A DNA stretch of 11,487 nt from CAYSLA01 sp964431685. GTDB taxonomy: Bacteria > Armatimonadota > UBA5829. The stretch's first letter is position 1; the number at the start of each line of letters is the position of its first letter. Below the pieces are notes generated by a model. It ran no database searches. It saw nothing but the letters and a program-made list of their open reading frames with translations, and was not told the DNA's origin. This document shows positions 1 through 7,087 of the stretch, one piece after another. The stretch is from positions 1-11,487 of the forward strand of contig CAYSLA010000112.1 in NCBI GenBank assembly GCA_964431685.1, given 5' to 3'. The position numbers and the translations under genes are program-made.

Positions 1-184
1 TCTCCGGATGGGTGCCGGATATCCTGAACTTGATTCAGGACCGGCATGACGTAGTACTCAGCGAGACTGAGCTCCTACCGATTGGCGAAGGGCGTCTGGC
101 TGCCCGCCGAACGCTAAGTCGTCCCCTTCGACTCCGCTCAGGTACCGCGGACGTCATGTCCAGCGATCATTGAGGTTGCTTTCC
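1..184. other. Non-coding leader region with clustered imperfect palindromes
   Basis: I see no credible gene here; the small open frames show no family resemblance. The stretch is instead rich in inverted repeats. The clearest runs from 13 to 46, where TGCCGG pairs with CCGGCA and TCCTGAA with TTCAGGA around the loop CTTGA, with a three-base bulge ATA on the left arm. A second lies at 51-78 (GTAG/CTAC outside, CTCAG/CTGAG inside). At 121-152 the motif CTTCGACTCCGCTCAGG sits between GTCC and GGAC arms. This looks like a cluster of dispersed intergenic palindromes, or the 3' untranslated end of a gene upstream of the window. The function is unknown. Confidence 0.5.
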
Positions 185-213
185 TTGACTTACAAGCTTA
201 AATAGCCTAGAAT
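185..213 (+). promoter_or_regulatory. Sigma70-type promoter for obgE and the downstream series
   Basis: The -35 box TTGACT (185-190) and -10 box TAGAAT (208-213) each match the consensus at 5 of 6 positions, with an ideal 17-base spacer. Transcription would start near 220 and leave a leader of about 60 bases before the obgE ATG. This is the strongest promoter visible on the plus strand, and no comparable one was found between the following genes, so it probably drives much of the run. This is based on sequence only. Confidence 0.75.
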
Positions 214-281
214 TCACTCAGGGTACGGAGGCCAGCGAAACAGCCGGGGCGGCCATTCCGGACAGGAAGTTTTTCAGACCA

Positions 282-1604
282 ATGCAGTTTGTAGATCAGG
301 TTGTAATCACGGTGCAAGCCGGCTACGGCGGTGATGGCATCGTCACGTTCAGACACGAGAAATTCGTCCCCAGGGGCGGTCCCTCCGGCGGTAACGGCGG
401 CCGCGGCGGCAGCGTCATCATAAGGGCCGACGGTAGCCTGAATACGCTGGTGGACCTGCGATACAAACGCAAGTACGAGGCCAAGAAGGGCGGCAACGGC
501 GGCTCGAATGACAAACACGGCAAGGATGGCGAGGATATCATCATCCGGGTGCCAGTGGGGACAGTTGTAACGGACATTGCATCCGGCAACGTGATAGCAG
601 ACCTTGCAAGCGATGGACAGGAGTTTGCAGCCGCCAAAGGAGGCGCGGGCGGGCGCGGTAACGCGTCTTTTGCCACCTCCACGCTCCAGACTCCGAAGTT
701 CGCGGAAAAGGGCGAGCCTACTGAACCCAGAGAGCTCTCGCTGGAACTGAAGCTGCTCGCTGATGTGGGACTCGTCGGTTACCCGAATGTGGGAAAGTCA
801 ACTCTGATCTCGCGCATCTCCGCTGCGAAGCCGAGAATCGCGGACTACCCGTTCACGACGTTGGTGCCGAACCTGGGTGTAGTCAGGGCGGGCGATACGT
901 CCTTTGTGGTGGCGGACATGCCCGGGCTGATAGACGGCGCGCACGATGGAGCCGGGCTCGGGCTGTTGTTTCTGAGGCACATAGAACGCACCAGACTGCT
1001 GGTGCATCTCATCGATGTGTCGGGCATGACCGATCAGCCATTCGTCTCTGCCGAGGAGGCGGGCGCCAACTGGCTGACCGAATCCGAAAAACGTCTTGAC
1101 GCGATAAACGCGGAACTGGCGGCTCACAGCGACAAACTGGCCGCGAAGCCGCAGATTGTGGCCCTGAACAAGATTGATGTCGCAGCGTATCGCGACGAAG
1201 TCGACAGGCTGCGTGACAAGCTGGTCGCCAGAGGGCTTGAGGTGTTCGAGATCTCCGCGGTGACCGGAGAGGGCGTGCAGCCGTTGGTATATCGGATCGC
1301 CCATCTTCTGGAGGATCTGCCAAGAGAATCCGTGGTAACCGACGAAGTAGTGCGCTTTACGGTGCGGCCGGAAGTCGATTCGTGGCACGTGGACAAGACC
1401 GGCGATGGTGAGTATGCCGTGGTCGGACGCGAGGTCGAGGTGCTGGTCGCGCGGACCGACATCAACAACGAGTATGCCCTTCGCCGGATGCATAGACAAC
1501 TGGACAAAATGGGCGTTATCAAGGAACTCAGGGATGCGGGAGCCGTGCACGGCGACATCGTGAGAATCCGCGAATGGGAGTTCGAGTTCTCCGATGAAGC
1601 ATAG
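282..1604 (+). CDS. obgE: Obg/CgtA family GTPase with OCT domain
   Basis: This 440-residue protein is an Obg GTPase, a slow GTP hydrolase that binds the 50S ribosomal subunit and contributes to late ribosome assembly and stress signalling. The glycine-rich Obg fold covers about residues 1-158. The G domain follows: P-loop GYPNVGKS (166-173), switch segment DYPFTT (188-193), G3 DMPG (212-215), G4 NKID (296-299) and G5 SA (325-326). Residues from about 357 to 437 form the C-terminal OCT domain typical of Gram-positive-type Obg and absent from the E. coli protein. Length is close to the B. subtilis form. The ATG gives the standard N-terminus MQFVDQV; an AGGAAG Shine-Dalgarno at 264-269 lies rather far away (12 bases). 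In many genomes rplU-rpmA precede obg; here a promoter and non-coding DNA precede it instead. The last 11 bases overlap proB. Confidence 0.97.
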   Translation: MQFVDQVVITVQAGYGGDGIVTFRHEKFVPRGGPSGGNGGRGGSVIIRADGSLNTLVDLRYKRKYEAKKGGNGGSNDKHGKDGEDIIIRVPVGTVVTDIASGNVIADLASDGQEFAAAKGGAGGRGNASFATSTLQTPKFAEKGEPTEPRELSLELKLLADVGLVGYPNVGKSTLISRISAAKPRIADYPFTTLVPNLGVVRAGDTSFVVADMPGLIDGAHDGAGLGLLFLRHIERTRLLVHLIDVSGMTDQPFVSAEEAGANWLTESEKRLDAINAELAAHSDKLAAKPQIVALNKIDVAAYRDEVDRLRDKLVARGLEVFEISAVTGEGVQPLVYRIAHLLEDLPRESVVTDEVVRFTVRPEVDSWHVDKTGDGEYAVVGREVEVLVARTDINNEYALRRMHRQLDKMGVIKELRDAGAVHGDIVRIREWEFEFSDEA

Positions 1605-2715
1605 CAGCAAACAGCCGGACAGAATAGTGGTCAAGGTCGGAACCAGCTCGCTGGTCAGTCCGGCTGGATCGCTCGACCCGGCGAAGATCCGCACGCTGAC
1701 GGGGCAGTTGGCTTCGCTGGTGTCGCAGGGCAGACAGGTGGTGCTGGTCTCATCGGGGGCCATTCGCGCGGGAATGGAGCGCCTGGGCCTGAATCAACGC
1801 CCGAAGACGATCCCTGAACAGCAGGCGGCCGCGGCGGTCGGCCAGGTCGCACTGATGAAGCTCTATGCCGAGTTGTTCACCGAGGCCGGCATTCCGTGCG
1901 GACAGGTGCTGCTTACCAGGGATGACTTCAGTCACAGAACCAGGTATCTGAACGCAAGGAACACGCTCTACACGCTGCTGCGAGGAGGCTGCGTGCCGGT
2001 AGTAAACGAGAACGACACGGTAGCCACCGATGAGATAAAGTTCGGGGAAAACGACACTCTGTCCGCACTCGTGGCCGCCTGCGTGGATGCCGACCTGCTG
2101 GTGAACCTGTCGGATGTTGACGGACTGTACGACGGCGACCCGCGGCAGGGCACAAGCTGCCGTCTGATCGACGAAGTAGCCAGGATAACCCCAGAGATCG
2201 AGGCGATTGCCGGCGGCACGGAAGGTGACTGCGGCAGCGGGGGCATGAAGAGCAAGATAGATGCGGCAAAGATCGCCGTGAGCTCCGGTGTGCGGATGGT
2301 GATCGCAAACGCCGCACACGAGAACGTGGTAGCCAGAGTAGTGGCCGGTGAAGATATCGGAACCCGGTTTCTGAGCAAGAAAGTAGGGCTCAGTCACCGG
2401 AAGCGCTGGATCGCGTTTGGAAACCGCGTCGGTGGGACGATAGCCATTAACGAAGGGGCAAGAAAGGCGCTTCTCGAGCGTGGCAAGAGTCTTTTGCCCG
2501 CGGGCGTAGTGGCTGTTCAAGGCTCGTTCGAGGCGGGCTGCCTGGTCGCGGTAGTCGACGGCAGTGGATGCCAGATTGCCAGAGGACTTGCAAACTACGG
2601 CAGCTCTGAGATAGGTTTGATAATGGGCAAGAACAGCTCCCAGATCGAGAGTATACTGGGACACAGCGATTTTGACGAGGTGATCCATCGCGACAACCTC
2701 GTCCTTGGAGTGTAG
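1594..2715 (+). CDS. proB: Glutamate 5-kinase (proline biosynthesis)
   Basis: ATP-dependent glutamate 5-kinase makes gamma-glutamyl phosphate, the first step of proline synthesis in the cytosol. The 373 residues match the two-domain family form. An amino-acid kinase domain covers about residues 9-260, with phosphate-binding lysine in VKVGTSSL (13-20), SSGAI (53-57), VNENDTV (137-143), FGENDTLSA (150-158), SDVDGLY (173-179) and the glycine/lysine loop GSGGMKSK (214-221). A C-terminal PUA domain covers about 270-365. The ATG lies inside the end of obgE, so translation is probably coupled to it; a good Shine-Dalgarno is not obvious. ProB enzymes are commonly feedback-inhibited by proline through this architecture, but that is family knowledge and cannot be confirmed from the sequence. 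proA follows after an unusual repeat-containing gap. Confidence 0.96.
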   Translation: MKHSSKQPDRIVVKVGTSSLVSPAGSLDPAKIRTLTGQLASLVSQGRQVVLVSSGAIRAGMERLGLNQRPKTIPEQQAAAAVGQVALMKLYAELFTEAGIPCGQVLLTRDDFSHRTRYLNARNTLYTLLRGGCVPVVNENDTVATDEIKFGENDTLSALVAACVDADLLVNLSDVDGLYDGDPRQGTSCRLIDEVARITPEIEAIAGGTEGDCGSGGMKSKIDAAKIAVSSGVRMVIANAAHENVVARVVAGEDIGTRFLSKKVGLSHRKRWIAFGNRVGGTIAINEGARKALLERGKSLLPAGVVAVQGSFEAGCLVAVVDGSGCQIARGLANYGSSEIGLIMGKNSSQIESILGHSDFDEVIHRDNLVLGV

Positions 2716-2735
2716 CCCCCTCCAGACCTGAGCGG

Positions 2736-2837
2736 GCTTCGGGACAAACGTCCGCGAAGCATGGTCAGTAGATACTTCGTGGGCAAATGCCCCGAAGACG
2801 TGTGCAGTCAGCTTCGGGACAAACGTCCGCAAAGCAT
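2736..2837. repeat. Three-copy palindromic repeat cluster between proB and proA
   Basis: Copy 1 (2736-2762) and copy 3 (2811-2837) are direct repeats of 27 bases with one mismatch. Copy 1 can fold: outer arm GCTTCG with CGAAGC, inner arm GGAC with GTCC, loop AAAC, one bulged G. Copy 3 has an A in place of that region's G (AAAGC instead of GAAGC), which shortens the outer arm. Between them, 2775-2797 forms a similar hairpin (CTTCG/CGAAG outside, GGGC/GCCC inside, loop AAAT). Read on the minus strand it aligns closely with the other two, so it is an inverted, diverged copy. No T-run follows any hairpin, so these are not standard intrinsic terminators. They resemble REP-type intergenic palindromes and may affect proB/proA mRNA stability. 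Confidence 0.85.
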
Positions 2838-2866
2838 AGTATGGGGGGCGGGTCGGGAGTAACAAT

Positions 2867-4114
2867 ATGACCGATGTTGAACTGATCTGCAAGCGTGCAA
2901 GAGACGCTTCAATAAGACTGGGAATGACGGGCAGCAAGCTCAAAGACGCAGCCCTGCTTGCAATGGCTGACGCCTTCGAAGCCAACAAAGAGTGCATCTT
3001 CGCAGCCAACCGGATCGACCTGGCCGCTGCTGAGAAGTCCGGGATATCCGGGGCAATGCTCAAGCGCCTGGAACTGACCGACAAGAAAGTCGCGCAGATG
3101 GCGGAAGGTGTCAGGGAGATTGCCGCGCTTCGGGATCCGGTTGGAGAAACCATCGAAGGATACCTGCGCCCGAACGGTATGGAAGTAAAGCGGATTCGCG
3201 TGCCCTTGGGCGTGATAGGGATAATATACGAGTCTCGTCCGAACGTGACGGCCGACGCCGCGGCGCTGTGTTTGAAGGCTGGCAGCGCGGTGGTGCTGCG
3301 CGGCGGCAGTGAGGCGATAAACTCGAACCTGGCGATCGCAAAGCTCATCAGAGAGGCCATCTCGGCCAATTCGCTGCCTGAGGACGCGGTGGGGATAATC
3401 GAAACCACTGACCGGTCGGCGGCCATGGAACTGATGAAGATGAAGCAGTACATAGACTGCCTGATTCCACGCGGAGGCAAAGGGCTCATCCAGACTGTTG
3501 TCGAAAACTCCACAATCCCCGTCATCGAACACGGCGACGGGAACTGCCATATGTATGTGGATGCATCGGCTGACCTGAAGATGGCACAAGATCTTGCGTT
3601 CAACGCCAAGGTACAGAACCCAAGCGTGTGCAACGCGATGGAGACACTGCTGGTAAGCGAACAAATAGCCGCCGAATTCCTACCAACAATGTGTAAGCGC
3701 CTTGCCGAGGCCGGCGTCGAAATCCGTGGGTGCGAGAAAACGGCGGCCATTGTACAAAACGCAAGACCTGCCACCGAAGAGGACTGGCAGACTGAATATC
3801 TGGACCTCATTCTGGCGGTCAGAGTAGTCGGGGACCTTGGCGAAGCCATAAGCCACATTTCGAAATACGGCAGCAGACATACTGAGGCAATAGTCACCGA
3901 AGACCTGACAGCGGCCAGGCGCTTCACCACCGAGGTAGATGCGGCTGCGGTGTTTGTTAATGTGTCTACTCGATTCACCGACGGCTACGAGTTCGGCAAG
4001 GGTGCGGAGATGGGCATCAGCACCCAGAAGCTCCACGCCAGAGGTCCTATGGGGATTGAGGAGATAACGACATATAAATACGTTGTCACCGGCAGCGGCC
4101 AGTTGAGGGGATAG
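2867..4114 (+). CDS. proA: Gamma-glutamyl phosphate reductase (proline biosynthesis)
   Basis: This NADPH-dependent enzyme reduces gamma-glutamyl phosphate made by ProB to glutamate-5-semialdehyde, which cyclises and is then reduced to proline. The 415-residue length is standard for ProA, an aldehyde-dehydrogenase-superfamily protein. Visible landmarks are YESRPNVT (121-128), the proposed catalytic Cys255 in NPSVCNAMET, and the C-terminal signature EFGKGAEMGIST with QKLHARGPMG (375-396). The ATG at 2867 follows GGGAG (2855-2859) with a good 7-base gap, so it has its own translation signal rather than relying on coupling to proB. It is separated from proB by the palindromic repeat cluster and followed after only four bases by nadD. 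Nothing appears broken or missing. Confidence 0.97.
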   Translation: MTDVELICKRARDASIRLGMTGSKLKDAALLAMADAFEANKECIFAANRIDLAAAEKSGISGAMLKRLELTDKKVAQMAEGVREIAALRDPVGETIEGYLRPNGMEVKRIRVPLGVIGIIYESRPNVTADAAALCLKAGSAVVLRGGSEAINSNLAIAKLIREAISANSLPEDAVGIIETTDRSAAMELMKMKQYIDCLIPRGGKGLIQTVVENSTIPVIEHGDGNCHMYVDASADLKMAQDLAFNAKVQNPSVCNAMETLLVSEQIAAEFLPTMCKRLAEAGVEIRGCEKTAAIVQNARPATEEDWQTEYLDLILAVRVVGDLGEAISHISKYGSRHTEAIVTEDLTAARRFTTEVDAAAVFVNVSTRFTDGYEFGKGAEMGISTQKLHARGPMGIEEITTYKYVVTGSGQLRG

Positions 4115-4118
4115 GGCA

Positions 4119-4721
4119 TTGGAGGCTGTCGGACTGATGGGCGGGACCTTTGACCCGATACATTTCGGCCATCTGATCCTGGCTGAACAGGCGCGGGAAG
4201 CACTCAACCTGAGCCGGGTTGTGTTCGTGACCGCAGGTTCGCCGCCACACAAGGCGGGGGCTGTCGTGTCGCCTGCCGAGAAGCGCTTCCAAATGGTGAG
4301 CATCGCGATTGAGGGAAACTCAAATTTCGAGTGTTCGAGAATGGAAATTGATCGCCCGGGGCCATCCTATACAGTCGATACTCTGCGTGCGCTGCGCTCG
4401 GAATACCCGGCAGACACGCGCATCTATCTGCTGCTTGGAGCGGACGAAGCGAAGGACTTCGCTTTGTGGCGTGACCCAGAAGGCATACTGGATATGGCCA
4501 CCGTGGTGGTGGCGAACAGACCGGGAATATCGACACAAGAGCAGCTCTCCAATCTGCCTGGTGATATAGGCAAGCGGATGGTAAGGCTGCAGATGCCGGG
4601 AGTGGACATCTCGTCGACCGACATCCGGCAGCGAGTGGCCGAGGGAAGATCGATTCGCTATCTGGTTCCCGCGGGCGTTGAGGAGTATATTACTGAGCAT
4701 CGACTTTACGCACCACGATAG
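4119..4721 (+). CDS. nadD: Nicotinate-nucleotide adenylyltransferase
   Basis: NadD transfers AMP from ATP to nicotinic acid mononucleotide, giving deamido-NAD in NAD synthesis. The 200-residue protein has the nucleotidyltransferase signature GTFDPIHFGH (9-18), substrate-side PPHK (42-45), GPSYTVDT (81-88), LLGAD (105-109) followed by W117, and the C-terminal ISSTDIR (164-170), all in family order. The chosen start is TTG at 4119: GAGGGG at 4105-4110 sits eight bases upstream, and the start gives the normal short lead before the GGTFDP strand. The only nearby ATG (4137) would begin at MGGTFDP and cut off the first beta strand. The gene begins four bases after the proA stop, which suggests one transcript. 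In many Bacillota nadD is followed by yqeK and rsfS; yqeK is absent here. Confidence 0.95.
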   Translation: MEAVGLMGGTFDPIHFGHLILAEQAREALNLSRVVFVTAGSPPHKAGAVVSPAEKRFQMVSIAIEGNSNFECSRMEIDRPGPSYTVDTLRALRSEYPADTRIYLLLGADEAKDFALWRDPEGILDMATVVVANRPGISTQEQLSNLPGDIGKRMVRLQMPGVDISSTDIRQRVAEGRSIRYLVPAGVEEYITEHRLYAPR

Positions 4722-4773
4722 GGCGCCCATCTGAGGGGAACAACCTATTGTTGTGGTATCTTATCCGCGGCAC

Positions 4774-4787
4774 GGAGGAAATAGATG
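4774..4787 (+). promoter_or_regulatory. Strong ribosome binding site of the LCP gene
   Basis: GGAGGAA begins at 4774 and stands six bases before the ATG at 4785. It fixes the start of the LCP protein and gives an N-terminus that leads straight into the membrane anchor. The preceding 52 bases contain CAAC/GTTG around CTATT (about 4741-4753), too small to call a terminator. Confidence 0.7.
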
Positions 4788-6050
4788 AAGGGCACGTCCT
4801 GGTTCGCATTCATTTTGGTAGTCATATTCGGAGCTACGGTCGGGATATTTGGCGGCAGTCAACTGGCAAAGTATATAGACGCTGCGCGCACGATGCACAC
4901 GAGCGGGTGGGATATTATCAAGCGCGATCCGTTTGGAGGGAGAGAAATTGTGCGTATCCTTCTGCTGGGTATCGACGACACACAGAAGGGCAGCAAGGAC
5001 AAAGATGGGCTATCTGACACAATCGTCGTGCTGGCCCTGAACCGCGACAAAAGGGAGGCCAGGGCAATCTCAATTCCTCGAGACACGATGGTTGATATAC
5101 CAGGCCACGGTACCCGCAAGATCAACTCCGCACACGTACTCGGCGGCCCGGAGATGACCAGGCAGGCTGTGTCGGAGCTTCTTGGAGTCAGCGTCGACTA
5201 CTACCTGAAGACCGACATATCAAGTCTGGCCAAGCTGGTGGACATGGTCGGTGGGGTGTACATCGTGGTGGACAAGAATATGAAATACACCGACCGGCGA
5301 GGCGGGCTCTACATCAACTTGAAGGCCAGTCCCGAAAAGCAGCTCCTGAACGGTGAACAGGCGCTTGGGTTCGTTCGTTTCCGCCACGACAAGTTCGGAG
5401 ACACGGGCTATGACATAAAGGACGGCGAGAAGATACCGAGTGGCCGAATTGTTCGTCAGCAGTACTTTATCAGGGCTCTGGCCAATCGCATCCTGAGTAT
5501 GCCGCACAAACGTGACCGTATGAAGGTGCTTGAGACTGCCTATGAGAAGAAGTTCATAGTAAGCGACTTGAACATGGTGGATTGGGAGGCCTTCGCGGAC
5601 TTCTTCAAAGACTTCGAGCCCGAAGAGACTCAGATGGATGTCCTGCCCGGCACCCCTCAAATGGTGCACGGGGCAAGCTACTGGGTGCCGGATCAGGCCG
5701 AGATTCCCAACATTGTGGCCCAGAACATGGAGTACACCATCGATCCGCCCGATCCAGGCGAGACGGCAAAAGTGGAGGTGCTCAACGGTTCGGGGATTAG
5801 CGGGGCGGCTCAGGAACTTGCTGATCGGCTTAAGGCCGAAGGCTATCAGGTGACGCGGACCGGCAACGCGCCGACTTCCGGACATCTCAAGTGCAGCATC
5901 ATCACGTACAAGGGCAAGACGAAGCCGGTGCAGCGACTGGCTCAACTGATCGATTGCAGCAACATAATGGAAGAGCAAGCCGCCAATCCCGGAGCGGATG
6001 TTACCATAATCATAGGAAAAGACTACGCGGCACGAAAGCCGCTTCAATAG
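4785..6050 (+). CDS. LytR-CpsA-Psr (LCP) family protein with LytR_C domain
   Basis: LCP enzymes are membrane-anchored phosphotransferases that move lipid-linked polymers such as teichoic acids, capsule or arabinogalactan onto peptidoglycan outside the cell; the polymer here is unknown. The 421 residues have one N-terminal membrane helix (about 6-24) with the rest outside. The LCP domain runs from about 55 to 240, with LLGIDD (60-65), SDTIVVLALN (77-86), SIPRDT (96-101), KINSAH (112-117), GGVYIVVD (156-163), VRFRHDK (197-203) and GRIVRQQ (220-226), including the conserved basic residues expected to bind pyrophosphate. The segment between RFRH and GRIVRQ is longer than in the usual arrangement. 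A LytR_C domain covers about 327-412 (VEVLNGSG at 330-337). It lies between nadD and rsfS, where some Gram-positive-type genomes also carry a LytR gene. It ends in the same frame as rsfS. Confidence 0.92.
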   Translation: MKGTSWFAFILVVIFGATVGIFGGSQLAKYIDAARTMHTSGWDIIKRDPFGGREIVRILLLGIDDTQKGSKDKDGLSDTIVVLALNRDKREARAISIPRDTMVDIPGHGTRKINSAHVLGGPEMTRQAVSELLGVSVDYYLKTDISSLAKLVDMVGGVYIVVDKNMKYTDRRGGLYINLKASPEKQLLNGEQALGFVRFRHDKFGDTGYDIKDGEKIPSGRIVRQQYFIRALANRILSMPHKRDRMKVLETAYEKKFIVSDLNMVDWEAFADFFKDFEPEETQMDVLPGTPQMVHGASYWVPDQAEIPNIVAQNMEYTIDPPDPGETAKVEVLNGSGISGAAQELADRLKAEGYQVTRTGNAPTSGHLKCSIITYKGKTKPVQRLAQLIDCSNIMEEQAANPGADVTIIIGKDYAARKPLQ

Positions 6051-6101
6051 GACCGGCACAGCCGAAGAACGGCAGTTAACACGAAGAGGGCCGTCGATTG
6101 G

Positions 6102-6497
6102 TTGGTTCCAGCAGGACGCAATAAACCCTTTTCGAGGAGAATCACTATAGACACAGAACAGAAACTGGAAGTAACTCGCGCGCTATTGGACGAAAAGAAG
6201 GCTCTCGACATCGAGGTGATAGCCCTTGAGGGCCGAGCGTTGTTTGCAGACTACTTCGTGATATGCACAGGCACATCGAACACGCATATCAAGGCGATTG
6301 CGGACGGTCTGCTTGTTGAGGGCAAGGAGCGTGGTCTGAGGAAGCTACACACCGAAGGGTATTCTCAGGCCAAATGGGTGCTGATAGACTACGGCGACAT
6401 CATCGTCCACATATTCGCACAGGAGGAGCGCGATTTCTACGACATCGAGTCTCTCTGGAGGCAAACCGAGAGCCTGGTCAGAAACAAGGCGGAATGA
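6102..6497 (+). CDS. rsfS: Ribosomal silencing factor RsfS (DUF143/Iojap family)
   Basis: RsfS binds ribosomal protein uL14 on the 50S subunit and blocks subunit joining when nutrients are scarce. The family pattern is clear: KKALDIEVI near the start, then DYFVICTGTSNTHIKAIAD, WVLIDYGDIIVHIF and FYDIESLW. The coordinates given use the outermost canonical start, TTG at 6102 (131 residues), which has GAGGG at 6086-6090, 11 bases away. A start at ATA 6147 (116 residues) looks better: GAGGAG at 6134-6139 lies seven bases before it, and it places the conserved Asp-Ile pair at residues 21-22, as I recall for E. coli RsfS. No ATG is available in that part of the frame. The reading frame is open all the way back to the LCP stop. 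The stop codon overlaps the next gene's ATG. Confidence 0.93.
   Translation: MVPAGRNKPFSRRITIDTEQKLEVTRALLDEKKALDIEVIALEGRALFADYFVICTGTSNTHIKAIADGLLVEGKERGLRKLHTEGYSQAKWVLIDYGDIIVHIFAQEERDFYDIESLWRQTESLVRNKAE
6134..6149 (+). promoter_or_regulatory. Shine-Dalgarno and candidate ATA start codon of rsfS
   Basis: GAGGAG (6134-6139) is followed by seven bases and then ATA (6147-6149), in frame with RsfS. Spacing and strength are better than for the TTG at 6102. ATA is a rare but permitted initiator in the bacterial code. Translation from here gives a protein of normal family length. Confidence 0.5.
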
Positions 6498-6987
6498 TGG
6501 AATCGCTCAACGCTGACAAGATCAGAGCTCAGGTCGAGTTTGATCGGCTGATGGTGGCCGCTCGTGCACAGAAGATGCGCGGCGATCTGCTCGAGGCCGA
6601 GAAGGCCTTACTCAAGGCGCTTGCCATACGTTTTGACGACCTGAACGCGCGGGAACTGGCGGCAGACATTCTCTTTGAACGAGGCGATTTTGAGAAGGCC
6701 GCCAAGCACTACAAGAGCCTGTACTCAACTGAGCGGCCCAGACCTTCCGCGGAAGCCGGATACGCAAGATGCGTGCTGAAGATAGCGGAGATCGCACAAA
6801 AGCGAGAAGAGCTTCTGAACCCGATGAACGCACAAACCGCCGCATTCGTTCCCGAACGGAGGACTCCGGTCGTTGCCGCGATTCTTTCAATGATTCCCGG
6901 CCTCGGACACGTATACTGTGGACAGTTCACCAAGGCCATACTGGTCTTTTCTTCGTGGCTGTTCTTTCTGATTCTCATCTATATCTT
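6494..6987 (+). CDS. TPR-like protein with C-terminal membrane segment, 3' end lost in N-run
   Basis: Only the first 164 residues are visible before the N-run. The N-terminal part (about 10-105) is helical with TPR-like pairs: a helix around AARAQKMRGDLLEAEKALLK, then LAADILFERGDFEKAAKHYKSLY, with the Gly/Ala/Tyr spacing of tetratricopeptide repeats. Residues 125-164 form a different module, PGLGHVYCGQFTKA (135-148) leading into a hydrophobic helix. This PGLG-x-Y-x-G pattern is common in small bacterial membrane proteins of TM2/DUF5683-like type. I cannot name a function; a membrane-bound scaffold is an inference. Two ATGs are possible, at 6494 (overlapping the rsfS stop as ATGA) and 6497 (better spacing from AAGG at 6486-6489). 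The true end must lie in the unsequenced part, where it meets rsmG coming from the other strand. Confidence 0.75.
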
Positions 6988-7087
6988 NNNNNNNNNNNNN
7001 NNNNNNNNNNNNNNNNNNNNNNNNNNNNNNNNNNNNNNNNNNNNNNNNNNNNNNNNNNNNNNNNNNNNNNNNNNNNNNNNNNNNNNN
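6988..7087. other. Assembly gap of 100 N
   Basis: This is a run of exactly 100 N, the usual placeholder for a join of unknown length. The TPR gene enters it from the left and rsmG from the right; both are missing their C-terminal ends. The two genes therefore probably converge within the lost sequence, but the join itself cannot be verified here. Confidence 0.98.

Noticed and set aside
798..1763. Minus-strand open frame opposite obgE/proB
   Set aside because: It overlaps the Obg G and OCT domains entirely and has no family features.
2736..2837. Small CRISPR array
   Set aside because: There are only three copies and the middle one is inverted and diverged. The palindromic repeats and uneven spacing do not fit repeat-spacer structure, and no cas genes are present.
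1750..3978. Long minus-strand open frame (742 codons) across proB and proA
   Set aside because: It lies opposite two unmistakable enzymes and the intergenic repeats, and its translation is serine/arginine-rich with no recognisable motifs. It is a shadow frame.
4722..4784. Promoter or terminator between nadD and the LCP gene
   Set aside because: Only a 4-base CAAC/GTTG stem and weak TATCTT-like sequence are present. Neither is good enough to call.
5220..6059. Minus-strand open frame opposite the LCP gene
   Set aside because: The opposite strand encodes a complete LCP-LytR_C protein with conserved motifs; this frame has none.
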